Source: Plecoglossus altivelis (Eukaryota > Chordata > Actinopteri > Osmeriformes > Plecoglossidae). Taken from it: DNA of 64,000 bases. The position numbers and the translations under genes are program-made. Below, piece by piece: positions 35,860-50,500 of this stretch. Numbering within the stretch: the stretch's first letter is position 1; every line of letters starts with the position of its first letter. The notes under the pieces were generated by a model. It ran no database searches. It was not told the origin of the DNA and saw only the letters and a list, made by a program, of their open reading frames with translations. The stretch covers positions 1,663,189 to 1,727,188 of the forward strand of contig BROE01000024.1 of the NCBI GenBank assembly GCA_036571765.1, in the 5' to 3' direction.

Positions 35860-38800
35860 TATATATATATACACAGTATATATATATAATATATATAATA
35901 TAGATATATATATATATAAATATACTTATACACAGTATATATATATGGGGCACACAACAGGATGGGAGCGTCATACACAGCCTGTTCTGTCCCTGTTCTA
36001 TACACATGTTCTGATGGCTATCTCTCCGAGACATGCTTTTCTTATATGGGTCATGTGATGCTTAACCATTTACTTCAGTGCCATAAGGTGAACTTAGCGA
36101 GTGGTTATTAGGGTATGCTAGGAAAAGATGGTGACAGGGAGAGGAGCGAAGGAGAAAGAGAGAGAGAATATAACGGCCTCTACCTGATGTCATGGAGACA
36201 TGCCCCCCTGTAGGGAACACTTCCCAGCATGCCTCATTGGCCTCATCACTCTGATTAGGATCACAGGGTGTTGAATGTTGAGCCAAGATCTCACATGTCA
36301 GGACCCGTAGGCTGTCTCCTCATTCGGTTGATCCACATACAGGCAGGTCGTGCTTTACGGGAGAGTGTCGTTAAAATCTGCCTGTCTTATGCCTTCCTGT
36401 ACATTAGCATGCATGAGGCTGGAGCAGCGAGCAAAGAGCTAGCGTGCTGTGATTATTCCACCCTAATGTTGGCCTCAGAAAGAATATTCTAGCATAGCAT
36501 ATCTGTGAGCATACATAACGAGGCCTCCTGCACACTGTAATGCCAGAGCAGCAGACCTCGTTCCAGGTTGCTGACAAATCTGAGATGCCCAACCATGTCT
36601 CTCGTTGACATCGGAAGTTTTTTAAGTACTTAATAGGTATTCCCCTGTGTCTGTTGGTAAAATGCAATTCTCGGAATCAAGATACCGTAACATGCAACAC
36701 TCTGTGAAACCATGTTATCCATTAGCCTTCACTGGTGTTGTTGCTCTTACTTGTTGGTATATTATTGTACTAACACCTGGAGATAAACAAACCAATCAAC
36801 CGCAAAACCCAGGACCTTTGCATAAGAATCCAAGCCCCATTTAAGAATACTATTTTGGTCTGCGTCTAGGATGTTTTTCCTTCCTTGTTTAACCATGCCC
36901 CTCCTCCTCTCCCCCCCCCCTCACTATCCACCCATACACACACATACACCCCCCCACCCACACACACACACACATCACACCCTCCGATTTCGTGGAGCCA
37001 CCTTTGATGAGGTTATTTGTTTAAGAGGAGCCCTGCTGACAGGCCTAAGGATAGGTTCCCGAGGCCCCGGGGTCACAGTGATGAGCTCCCACTGCGTGTC
37101 CAGGGACGTTGAACCCAGAGAGAGTGTTGCACAAGCGCTTCAAGACTTCATCTTCAATTCCAAATCATAATTTCAGGAAAAGGAAGACTGCTATTCGGTG
37201 ATTATTTGTACTCGGTTCAAGGGAGTCACTGAGTGAACGTAAAAACAGGATACAGAGAGCGGGGTCGTTGATGACCGGACAATGTCTTGTCTCTTGTTCT
37301 TCTAAGTCTGACTGCCAGTAACGGTGACGTCTGTATACTTTACGATGGTCCAATATGTCCCCTACTCAGACACGTATGTGTGTAGAGAATAAAAACTTGG
37401 AGTGAAGGCACACACTTGCAGAGAGTACTCCATGACTCTGCGTTCTATTAGTTAAAAGAACCAAGTCGAGATTTTGACTTCTCATCCAGTTCACAGTCCC
37501 TTGAAATAGTATTTATAGTCTTCATTCATATGGAAAAAAAATTAATAACCACTGGAATTTCAGGATTTTGCTGCAATGTCAGGGAATCATTGAACAAATC
37601 TCGTCCCTGATCTTGTGATTAATTTGTTCAATAATTTTTTTTCTGGAATCCTGGGTCACCTATAGTAAAATGGCCTAATTAGTCATCCATCTAAGCCCTT
37701 CAACTCGATATATTTCTGTAATAATTGTCTTGTCCCCCCCCCCCAACCTTACGGCGTTACTGTGGAAACTGATGAACACTTGACAGCTGGGGGATGGAGT
37801 TGCCATAGCGACACTGCCATCCCAACCCCTGCTGTCTCTGAATGGAGAGAGGGATGGGGGTCTTGTAAAAAAAATGTTTTAAGGTTCGACAGGAGAAAAA
37901 GACTGGCTGTCATCCTCTAATGATGGGTAGACTTAACGAGACGGAGCATCCCATACTTGTGTACGTGTGTGTGTGTGCGTGTGTGTGCAGGTTGGGAGTG
38001 AGGGGGGAGGTGAGGCCACCAGCAGGCTACCTTAACAATCCTCACCTATCTAAGGTGATGATTACTCAGTAGGTATAGGTTAAGACGAGATTTAGAGGGT
38101 GACGGACGACTTGTTTATAGAGTGCGGAGGGGTTTACCTGAGCCTGACCCTGCTTCATTTCCCTTCTGGTCAGCTCCTTTCTGATACGCCAACCAAAGTA
38201 TAGTATACTGCAGGTATGTATTCTGCCATTCTGATTTTCCATCGCAGTCTATCTGCTGTCTAGCGCACTATCACATTTCAAGTGTTGCGATAGGGAACTG
38301 ACAGTGGATGTTGCTCCCTTGTGTCCAACTGTCAGTCAGTGTTGACATTGTTACTAACTGACAGTTTGTGTGCCAGGGTGAGCATGTGAATAAGACTGTG
38401 TGTGTGTGTGTGTGTGTGTGTGACTCATCCCTGGCCTGGCTCAGTGTTTACTGCTGATGAACTCTCCTAGGCGTTCCCCTCATTGTCTCCTCAACCATCA
38501 GTGGTGCGCTCTACGGTGCTCTTTGCGAAGTAAATAAATCAACGGTTGTTCCTGTGCTTTCTTTCTAGCCGCAGGCAGATGGAAGACTGAACGTGTGTGT
38601 GTGTTTGTGCGTGTGTGTGTGGGTGTGCATGTACAGACGGACGTATTGTGCTGGAGTGAACAGCCCAAAATTCTGTGCACCTTAGGTATCTGAGCTATGA
38701 TGATAGTTAACATATAGTTGCAGGTCCGGGTCCCTTTCATCTATCATAGTATAAAAGTATCACAAAATGGCATATAGCATGGTATAACATAGCATTATAT

Positions 38801-41800
38801 TGTATGGTATGGTATGGTATGGTATGTATTAAGGGTAGTATAGTATTTAGAATAGTATAGTTTAGCAGAGTTTTTGCCAAGGATACTATCTTTTTGTATA
38901 GTATGGTTGTCCTCATCATTGTGCAGTACATTACAATATGGGATGGTATCATACATCTTTGATCTTTTATGCCCCTGGGAAAAGTACACATTAGGAGCGA
39001 CATACTGTACAAACCCTCTGGAATGAGCCACTGAGAACCAGCTTATTAGAGTAGAAGGGCGCTGTTAGCATTGAAGTAGTAAAAACGTGTTAGCTGTTAG
39101 TATTGAATCCCATTAATAGTTTCAAATCGACAGACGTCCCTGACAGGAATTAATTTTCCTAATAAGCCCCTTCACAAACTACTGTTAATCTTGCCTGTAA
39201 CCACGTGGATGTTGGCATTTGAAGATCCTTCCAAAATGCACATCCTATAATTATATACCCTGCTCTTGCTCAGAAATGTTGGTTTTTCAAAGTACAGTAT
39301 CTAATTGACTAGTCCGGACAGACATCTCACGCCAGCATTGCTTGCCACCATAATGGCTTTCACAGTTAATGGGCCTTATCTTAGACAGAGGCAGAGAGAA
39401 ACACATTGCACCCCTTAATGTCCCCCTGGGTTCCACCTGGGAACGGATAGGGGGCTATTTTTAGAAGAAAAGTGCACCTGAAAAATTTACAGACTCTTCA
39501 GCGTGCTGTCTCAGTAGACAGGACGAACTTGCATAACTTTCAAAACATGTTTATACTGTCTACAATACTGACTGTATGCGTTCCGAAGCGTGGGTGAGCT
39601 CCGTTGTGTGTGTGTGTGTATATGTGCGAGAGAGATTCTCTGCAGTATACAGGGGACCATTTCACGAAGGCCTCTGCATTATTCACTGCAGAGTTCTCCG
39701 CCTGTGGCTGTCTGCATTAGACTTAAGTAGACTACGCTGGTCATTTTAATCAGCTGCTGCACTGCTGCCTAAATCTTCAGCTCTCTGTCTTTCTCTCCCC
39801 ACTCCGTAGCTCTGTACAAGGCAGTAATCAACACTGCAGGTTGGCCAACACTGACCACCACCCCCCCCACACACAAACATACACACCCACTTGAGTACAC
39901 ATTGTGATTGGACGCAAAGCTCTGACAAAGTACACCACACACAGGATGACGCACGCAGTACAATACCCGCTTTCTCGCTCTCTCTCTCGAACACACACAC
40001 ACACACACACACACATAGAGGCGTTACCTAGTACACAGTTGTAATCCGGTGCTTTGATGATCTCCTCAGTCACCTCAGCCATACAGTAGGTCTACAGGAC
40101 CATCGTAATTATTGAGCTCTGAAACCTAGACCCACTTGCTTTCTGATCAAATGATCTAGCCAATGAGCTTGGCAAGATCTGTTTGCAGTCATTTGCGAGT
40201 CTTGTTTTGTTCCATTCAACATTTTCTGCGCCTCATGATGCCCTGTGGACACTAGTGATTTAGCAGGAAGTTGTACCTCATTTACAATAATTTTTTTGAT
40301 GCTATTGAGCCTTGAAAGAGCCTTAGTTTGCTTTGTTTAGTTTGACAGTCTGTCACTAAATGCATTTTCCTTGTTCACATTGTTACCATTGTGTGGGTGT
40401 GAGGCTGATGTACAAGAATTTCAGTCTGATTCCTACACTAACAGTATAGCTTCTCAGATGTTCTTAACATCACATCTTGTCGTGCATTTCACAGCTATGC
40501 TTTTGTGACAGTAAAGTCTAAAGTCTCTGTTTTGTGCTTGCTTCAGTTGTTTTGCAGAACAGACTGAACAAACAGAATTAAGAAAGTGCACAAAATGTTT
40601 ATTCCCAACAGAATTGTACCATGTACCTAAAAAAGATTGCTTATGTGAACCATGCAGTGTTGGTCTAGCCTGATCTAGATTTTTCTGAGGTGCCCCCCAC
40701 ATAGTGGTAAACGTTCCCAGCAAAGTTCTGACGAGGTGGTCTTGTGTTTGTGTGTGTGTGTTGTGCAGTGGCAGTGCTGGCCCTGTTCTCGAAGCTTCGT
40801 GTGGAGCCTAACCTGTACGCCCTGCTATTCGGAGAGAGCGTCCTCAACGACGCCGTGGCCGTCGTCCTCGCACGGTAAGTCCGTCGCTCCGCATTAGCCC
40901 CTGCGCCCGTGACCTGGGGAGCCAGTGAGGGACTTTTGCGCGGTGCTGTCTCAGGAAGCAGTCGATCGGAATTTCGGCAGAGGAGATTGGCTCGGTGGGT
41001 GGTTGGGGGGAGGGGGAATGTGAGCAACCCATGATCAGAGCCCCAATTGGCATGGGGCTTCGCACAGAGACCGGCCTGGCAGGAGAGGACGTTTCAGGCG
41101 ACGCTCAGGGAACTGAGGGCCGTGGGTGCGGGGGCAACCCATCGTCTGGTGCCAACGTTTCTCATTAGCGACTCAGCAGTCAGCCCAGACACAACTCGAA
41201 TATCAACACTGAATAACACAGGGCATTACCAATCCCGATGACATTGCTGTGGTCTCGCAGCGTGCCCTCGCGCGGAGCAGGACTGGAACATTTTCACGTT
41301 CCAACATACCGCACCGTCATCAAATATGTTCCATTCTTATGTTTGGAATGCGAGACAAGGAGTGGAAGCCTGTTCAACCACCCTCTTAGTCTCTCTCTGT
41401 TGCTCTTTCTCTCCCTTTCTCATCTCCTCTACATCCATCTCTCTCTTACCCACCCGCACGCATTCCCCTTCCCTGCTCTCCCTCCCTTGGCATCATTCTT
41501 TGCGCACGTGCTCCTGCTGCGCCGTGCCATGTGCACTCGCAGACGGTGGCCTTTGTTCGTCCGCCCCATTTACTATACGCCAGCTAACAACAAAAGGCAT
41601 TCAAAGAGACGGACAAACAGATGGAGGGATGGGATGGGGATGGGATTGACGGAGAGGAGATGGAGAAGCAGGATGTTTCACATGGACACGCTGGCCACAT
41701 ACGCACAAGCAGGCAGAGAGAAGAACAGAACTCCGGGGGTCATGGGGAGGTAAAAAAGGAGGCAGGAGTATGAACAGCGCGTCTCACATGAAATAAATTC

Positions 41801-44454
41801 AAACATTGTGTGATGAGGTGGTACAATCGTGGTACAAACGTACACAATTTTGGATGGTTTTTCTTCGTTTCTCCATCCCTGCCTCTCTGACACACCCACA
41901 CTCATTAAAAAAAAACTTTAAAAAGATCGGAACTCAAATAAGATCCGACAGGCCAGCAGATGATAGAAGAAAAGGCAAACATGCTGATTGAGAGAAGGAG
42001 GGGGAGAAAAGGAGGGGGGGGTTCGAGCCCTGGCTCCTGTCTCCACTGAAGAGCCTCGCCTGCACGCTGCAGCACACAGATAGGACTGTGTGTGTTTCTC
42101 CCTGCTCTGCCTTCCCATCCCGTGTGCCATCCTCTGGCACTTGACCGGCTGGCAAGGCCCCGGCGGCCCGTACCTCGGCCCCTCGGAACACAAAGCTGGC
42201 CCTTTGTGAGCGAGCCGCACGGGCCCCTGTGGCCTTGGAATTTTAACAAGCTCCCGCCCGCAAGCTCAGCCTCACGCTAGTTCGGCCTGTCTATTCCCTC
42301 CCTCCCGCCCACCCTCCCTTCCCCACTCCCCCAAGCAGCATTCACACAGCCTCTACTCATGTCGCTCCCCGCGATTACATCTAGACGTTCTCTGCTCCCG
42401 TGTGAGCGGCGCAACATTGCTGTTTCTCCGAAATATGCCAATGTGAAAAGATAGTTGCCACAAAAAAGAAGAGATTTCTCCATCCAAACCACCGAGAAAA
42501 ATTCTGACTATAGCACTCTAAATATTATGAGATTCGACCAATTTATATGGAAATGGATTGTTATTTTCTAGATATTAAGGCCCGATTCTGACTTCGGAAA
42601 GCAAAATATTTGGGAGGGAATTTTCGGCGGGAGCAATTTTGCCTTAGATCATCTGAACGAGAGTTCAGTCGGTTGGAGAGAGTCGAGTTTGTTCCTGTCT
42701 GTGTTTCCTCCAGTGTGCCAGACGGCCTGTCACATCCAATGACAAAAGAGAGGGAGAGAAAAGGGAGTGAGAGAAAACACCGTCGGCACTTTTTTGGGGC
42801 CGACGAAAGCGTTGAACGCTCAGTTTAAGGGAGCTCCAAAATCAAAGAGAAGGAAGCGCTGTCTCTCTCCGTGACGACGACCAACGCCTCGTAGCCCCCC
42901 CCCCCTTTTTTTTGTCTCTCTCGCTCCACCACCAACAGCCTTGTCTTCTGTCAACTCCTTCTCACCATGCAAATATTAATTCCGGTGTAAACAACGATGC
43001 TGTGTTGTTATTTTTTGTGTAGAGCAAAACATCAACTGGCTCCCCAAGACAAAATGAGAAAAGGCTGACCGGCTGAGAGACTCAGTTCAAAATAGAACAA
43101 AGTATGATGGCGAGGGGGTGGTAGGGGGGGGGAGAGGAAATGAAAGACTCTGAGGGGCATGGCGTTGGTTTGGATGCAGTGTGGTCCTGCTACACCCCCC
43201 CCCCCCCCTTTGGATTTACTCTAATAAATTGTTCTTAAGGGCTTAGCTCAGCACAACAGGCTTTTGGAGTTATATCCGTTCCTCAGCGGGACAGGCAGAG
43301 GAGCAGAGGGGTTTGTAAATTCTGATGACTAGGCTCGTTTGGAAGCAGTATAGCACTGCAGAATTGCTTCTAGTTAGCCATTTTACATCACATAACAAAG
43401 CACTGTGTATGTTTTGGCTCGGCCAACCAAGCTCTGTAACAATTTAGCATACAGGGTTAATTATCTGTGTGTGGTGTGTGTGTGCCTGTGTGTGTGTTTT
43501 TCGTTTCTTCCAGGGCCATAACCACCTACAGTCCGGCGGGTGAAGCTCATGCCTTTGACACCTACTCCTTCTTCCTCGCTGTCGGCCATTTTGTTGCAGT
43601 GTTTGCTGGTTCTTTCGCCCTGGGTTTTTTCTACGCAGCAGTCACCGCTCTCATATCCTTTATACCCATTTACCCCTCTCCTATTCCCAGCTTGGCACAC
43701 TGTGACACAAACACACATGCGAGCCTACACAAGCACAGCCTTATTACATGCCCACACACTGCCCTTCAAACCTTTTTTTCTACCTCTATCCCAATTATCA
43801 CCTCAGCATCCATGGTTAAGTACTTCCTCTTTGTGCTTTAATTGCTTCTCCAACTCAACCCCACCAACACACACACACCAACGCCTTATCACCATCAGCA
43901 ACGAAGTGAAAGCCAGGAGTGCTAGCCACCGTCGCTAATGGTCACCGCCTCGCAGAAGAGGTCATAAATCAAAAGAATGGCCTCTGCTGAGTTTTCGACC
44001 TGCGCGGCTGTCCGTTTGTCTGCGATCTCGCGGTAATTAGAGGAGGGGAGAAGGAGAGCGGAAATGAGAGAGGAGGTGAAGAGTGATGGTGGTGGTGGTT
44101 GGGGGGGGGGTTACTGAGACTATAGGTTTGGGTCCCGAGAGCAGAGACTGATCTAGCTGATGGTGCCCAGCAGGCACACGGCACATGAGAGCTTTCTGTC
44201 CATCCAGTAGACTGTACAGTAGTCTGTATAGTAGACCGCCCCCCCCCCACACCCACCATGGAATTCCTTCAAAAATGTATTTATTGTAGCCTGACAGGAC
44301 AGGGGACTATGCTTGGGCTTGAATACAAAGGGAAGGTGTATGGGAGGAGAATGTCAGGAGAACGTCAAACCAAGTAAAAAAAATGGAGACCAAGGAGTCC
44401 TGTGAAGGGAGAGCTCAGTAGTTGCAGGCTTACATGTAATGAACTGCTCCAGGC

Positions 44455-44530
<76 letters not shown>

Positions 44531-47500
44531 GGTCTCTCTCAGTCTCTCTCTCTTGCTCACTGCCTTCAACACAGTTCCCCTCAGAGGCGATGCAGAACCG
44601 AAACTTGCAGGGTGGGGTCAGTTTGGCTGGGACTTTGTTTGACTTGAAAGAAGGCCATTGAGTCATTGGCAAGGAGTGTGAGGGACACAGAGGAGGAGGT
44701 CTGGACTTGATTAGGTGCAGGACCTAACTCCCAGGGAGGGACTGATTAAGAAAGAGCGAAGAAACGCTACACTCTAAGTATCCTTAGCTATGATGAGGGC
44801 AAAGGACATACTGGGTGGAATGAAGCGCTGACTCATACCGTTTCAATCTTCACATAGTTGAGCTACGCTATGTGGGTGTGTACGTGCATATACATTTGAA
44901 CACAAATCAAATTATGAACTGCAGGCAACATTTAGGCATGTCAAGACACGTATATGTGCGCACTGTACGATGAGTTGCATAGGTAAGAATGCAACAAAGG
45001 AGAATGCTGTATCGTACCTGACAATTCATGTATTTTTTTGGACGCTGCATAACACAATCGCCCTGTCAGACTGGCTTTGCACTTAACCTCAGTTCCACCT
45101 CACCAAATTCACCCGTCTATGCGGACACCCCCTGCTGGAGACGACCCTTCTCTTCCTGCTCTCCTGGAGTGCCTTCCTGTGTGCCGAAGTCAGCAGTCTC
45201 TCAGGTGAGTGCGTAGTGATGGCGGCCAGGCTGGTCTGGACCTGCCCTAACTGGCACACGCAGAGGGGAGGTGTTCCAGAGTTAAGACCTCATATCACCT
45301 GCGGAGTCTTGAGCATCTCCCTGCTCGGCAGGCTCACGCATGCACGCTAGCAGATGCCAAAACACAGCTGTTTCAAAGACAGGTGTGTCTTCTATAGTCA
45401 GCGTCACTCAACTAGCCTGTGAGATTAGGTTCAAATGATCAGCATGGCCTTCTGTGGAAGACGTCCTCTCAAACATTCAGCTAGGAGTTTCCTTCTCCTT
45501 TCCTCGCTTCCTTGTATTACTTGACAGAACATTCGCTGGCTCTTCTATTTCTTGTTGTTTACCGCCGTCCTTTACTCCTTGTCAGCCTAAATGAGCAGGA
45601 TCGTCCAAATCAAAATAGCTGCCATTTCAGCCCAACAAAGTCTTGCTCTACCATGCCGTGTCAAGTCTTTTTCTGGGAGAAAGCAAAACACTGTTTTGTC
45701 TTAACAGGAACAGGCTCTCCTCTCGTCCTGCTGCTAGGGAGTATAGCTAGAAATGGACCTGGATATAGCAGCCAGCTGTAAAAGCTAAACTAGCTCTTCA
45801 GCTCCTGCCTGGCTGAGCCCAGGCATTCTGCAGACACACTCTTAGCTCAGGGGGCCTTTGCTCTCATGTATAATAGATGCTACACGACCCGTCTTTCTTT
45901 CTTCTTACTACCGCAATGCATTTTCAACGTCCTCCCATTGCGGTAGGCCTACAAACATAAAAAAGAGAAAAGAAAATACCAGAGGAAAACACATCTACAT
46001 AGATTGGCTTTTAAATTGATTTGTATGATCTCATTCTTCTGACATGCCAGTCTTGCTAGAGGCTGGGTGGTTTCGGGGTTGCGTAATAGCTTTGACTCTT
46101 GGTCGTTTGCTTTCGGAAATCTCCAGTAGAATAGACGCTACCTGAGTGAAATGGACTAATTATGTATTGTTCAGAAAACCCAGACTGAATCAAATGATTA
46201 TCCTCAGTTAATTTCAGACCTACGTTCACCGGTGCAGCAATGTAGCCCTGTCGTGAATATTGTGTACATATTTTTTGCCATTTATGTGCTTAGTTTGACA
46301 CCTAGGGTAATGCAGGGTTTTAAATGAGTGTACTTGTCCATGCGTACGTGTGTGCGTGTGTTTTTGATGACAGTCTAGGACTGTATCCTCGTTGGCAGAG
46401 CCCCAGCAAGCATGTGGAGGAGGAGGACAAGTTTAATGAAAAAGCTTGACCTTTGTCTGTGGCTCACTGCCATTGCCAGTCCATGAAGTTCACCTTACTA
46501 ATTCTGTCCAGTGGGAGAAGGGAATGACATAGGGCTGTGTAGAACTCAACTGGCTCTCTGGCGCTGACTGTCAAGGTCCTGTTCGAGAGCTGAGGGAAAA
46601 GGGATACATTATTGCGTTGATAGTCTGTCAACGCCCAAGGTTATTTTTGGATACATTCTATAACATGGTTTTGACTAGAGTACATAAAAAAGTACTCTAT
46701 AGGTGCAGATTGCAATTTCACGCTGATGATCTATAGTCTACTCTCCTTTATTCTGCTACTGCATACGGTACGTAGGCACCAAACCACAAGTCCGTGTGCA
46801 ATTTGCTGATAACCACTTCATTATCATCTAAACGAGAAATCGCTGAGAGTATAATCATGTTCCAATGTGTGCCAGTAAGTGAAAAATTTACATTGAGAAA
46901 TGTATGTCTGTGAGGTGCAATGTTTCCAAGAAATCCTTGAAATAGTCCACTGGCGGTTACAGGGTTAAACGTAAGCCAAGGCCTCAGGTGTCTGTCCTTC
47001 TGTCCAGTCTTCGGTAGAAAACCGATTGATCATGACATGCTATATACAGTATTTAGCCTGGTCCTGGTGTACACATAGAACATACAGTATAAGTCGAGTC
47101 TCCATTGACAGGGCTTCGTAGCTCTAGAAAAGGCTGTGTCTGACTGTTCAAGAACGCAAACAGAATGCTTCAGCCGCAGCTGAGATGCTACAGTATCCGT
47201 GTTCATGGATGACCGTTCTGACCACGAAGTCTTAAACTGCGACCCGTACTAAAGTAAGTAGATTGAGAGGCATGAAGTTAAATATCTCTCCTAGAGCACT
47301 ACAGAGTAGTGTGACCTGCTGGGTATACCCTCTCCCCAGGGGGTTGTTCGTTTCCCATGCAAACACTCCATCCAAACTTGACTCACCAGTAGAGTCACTG
47401 AACAGTAATTTCTCTTTTTTGATTATTTTATGGAGCTCTTTTTCAGATTACCTTTCTACATTCTTACTTTCTCACACTCTTAAAATATCAACTTTTGTTC

Positions 47501-50500
47501 CCTATGTCTTTCTCTCTTCGTCTCCCATTCTTTATGTGTATCCAGTGCCGCAATGTTCTCTTAAGTCCGCTGTTCCTTTCTTGGCACGTTCCTCCTTTCA
47601 TGATATCATTTCCAGCATGAAGCTCCCCATCTCTGGAACTCTCTGCTTGAGGAAAGGGAGAGGCAGGGTTGAACTCTGGAGCCTTAAACACCCCAGGATC
47701 CTCCATGGTACATTCCAACAGAGTCGTTTATACAGCTGTTCTGGAACCACGACACAGTGTGGGTTTGTTTGGGACCGGATTGGTATCTGTATACTGTATA
47801 TTAGTGAGAGAGGCCTTGCACTGTACATGAGGGGTTGGGTGTCGTGACCAGTACCGACTAAACACAAGGACAGAGTCAACACAATTGCACGCGTGCACGT
47901 CCACTGTTTGTTTGCGTTTGGAAGGACCTTTCAGCTTCATTTTGTGTTTGTTTGTGTGTGTTTGTTTGTCTCCCAGGTATTGTGGCGGTGTTGTTCTGCG
48001 GAATCTCCCAGGCCAGGTACACAATCCACAACCTGTCTTACGAGGCCAAAATCAGGACCAAACAGGTTGGACCTAGCGTCATACATACACACACCCACGT
48101 ATGCACACGCACTCACGCATACCGTAGGCACAAACACCCTCGTAGTCCTGAAACATCAGTAGTCAGAAAACATTGTTGACTATTGAGTGCTTCCGAAACT
48201 TGTCATTCCCTTTGACCCTCCCTGGTCTGTTCTCGTGGTGCTGAGCAGGTTGCTGTGTGTATTTGTGGAGACATTTAAGTCCAATAATGAATGATTATTG
48301 ACATTATTGCTCTTAGGACTATAGGAGTCCAGTACCCAGGTGTTCATGTAGAAGAGTACAGCGCAGAGGGACTCTGTTGTCTTGTGGCCTTGGCAAGCTG
48401 CAAAGTACAGGGAATAAATCATCAGTCCATGCACACTCATCCACACATATATTATTCATTAGTACAGCCTGAGTGCTGCAAGTTGCTTATCAAAAAAACA
48501 CGCTCTATGTCACATTAGATAGTTAATAGCTGTAGTATGCTTGTGTTTGGTTTGAAGGTCTGTATGTAATTTCTATTTCTGCGTGCTGAATTTTAAATGA
48601 TAGTGTTTTACATCAAGGCTTTCTTTCATTTAGGTTTTTGAATAGTTTGGCTTCAATTTGATTGTACATAATTGCTATGTAAAAAAGTCCTGTTGTAGAA
48701 TTTATTTTAGATCTGAAATTCCTATTTACCATGAAACCGACAATTCTCTCCTCTTCATTTCACACATATTGTGGTTGCATTAAGACACCCAATTGAACAG
48801 TTCTTGTTTTACTAAACTTGGTTTTGAGTTTCTGAGAACTTTCAGTCTGGCCTCTTTGAGGTCGGCTTCCTCCTTACAGTAACCAAGCTCATTTCGCATT
48901 AGCATGGCTGTGACTACAGGTCTCGCTCACCCTTCCTGCATGGTGCTCACCCTTCCTGCATGGTTCCCACCCATGGCAGTACATTTTTGCCACGTTCCTG
49001 AGGGGCCAAGGAAGATATTTCATTCTGTGCTCAATAAATGTTTTGAATGTGCGATAACTGACCGCAGCGTACTCACTCCCATTGTGTCTTTCCCTCACAC
49101 CCCTTGAATCTGCTCACTTAGTGTTGCCTGCTATGTGCGCGCAAACCGTATTGTCAAAACACAGAATCTTTAAACACCAAATCTTACAGCGTTACAAATG
49201 TGCCCTAAAACCAACATTTTGGAGGTCAATTCTGATTGGCTGTATCATCTCCAATTGCATAGTTAGTACAACTATCTAACTAGCTAGCATCCAGTAGCTT
49301 TATTAATTAAAAAATATATTTTCTAACCATGCTAGCTAGCTTGAAGAATGTCATCAGAGCATTCGTTTTCCACATTACATTCGATCATGTCTGGCGGCTT
49401 GAAGTCTAAATTTATGGGTGGGGGGGAGTCTGTGTTGTGTGTTGAGATTGTGGCTGGCAGGTAGCAGGTAAAATTGAGCAAAGAGATTGAGGGGGTGCGA
49501 GTGAAGGAGACTTGTGAGTGTGTGTACAGTTTCCTTAATTTGGCCTTAAATATATTCATAACACAGAATACAAGTTAGCTTGCACAACCTCCTTCCTTTG
49601 CTTCTCAGGAGCAATACCCACATCCTAAAATTCATATAATCTCTTTCATCATTTAAAATATCTTTGGTCTCTCAATATTTAAAAGCAGACAACAAACATT
49701 TCTATTGGGGTCAGTATTATTTTAGATTTTTTAACAATTTCAGCACATTTTCAATTTATTCAAGAATGTCTTTCAAACTAACACGTAACAAAGCAGGAAG
49801 ACACAGTTTAAGCTCATAAAAGAGCAACTGATGATGTGTGCCTAAAACTCAGGAAAAAGGTCATTTCAAATGGGTACAAATTCAGTTTTCGTATTAGCAA
49901 CTTCCAACTCTCAGCCTGACTGCCTTCTATCTGGTTTTGGTTTCCATCTACCCACAGCTTTTGGAGTTCTTCTGCGTCCTGGGGGAGATGTTCATCTTCT
50001 GCAACATAGGGTTTGTCTTTTTGACGTTCCCGCGCCACGTCTTCAGTGCCGTCTTCATATGCGGGGCCTTTGTATCCTTCCACTGAGATGCTCCACTGGA
50101 GTGTCCTTGCCACTCGTAGGGTCACCTATAGATCGGACAGACACTCATTGATGGATCTGTCATCTTTGTTCCGTGGTCCTGGGCTGGGCTGCATTCTGTT
50201 GTGTTCGTTTTTGTCTTCGAGTCTATTTCATCTTTAATTCTTGGCCTTCACTGGTCCGCTCTGCCCTGTCATCACCAATGACATCCATTTTGTCTCTCTA
50301 TTTCACGTATGATGTAGTCTCACACCTGCTTTATCTTGTTTGCCATTTTGTTTAAATCTCACCCATTTCATCCTTTAAACGCCATTTTGTTCATGAATTA
50401 GTTTCTGTAATTGCTATCGGTATAATTATCTGCAACAAATACAATACTGCACTGCCTGCCACATTGCACAGACTCCCCAGTCCCATAGAAACGTTCAAAA

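Larger units (their letters stand above)
34476..40768 (+). other. slc9a9 intron 5
   Basis: About 6.3 kb as assembled, phase 1. It contains a perfect about-453-bp duplicate on either side of an N gap, AT-rich repeats, and GT, GGTAT and AC microsatellites. A repeat-poor interval lies at about 39050-39320. The true length is uncertain because of the gap and the probable duplication artefact. Confidence 0.8.

Noticed and set aside
42017..42035. tRNA B-box-like GGTTCGAGCCC in slc9a9 intron 6
   Set aside because: No A box at a suitable distance, no cloverleaf, one mismatch to the consensus.
47263..47847. Open frame of 194 codons on the plus strand
   Set aside because: Ordinary composition but no recognisable domain, inside slc9a9 intron 8, with no sign of an exon in the family structure.
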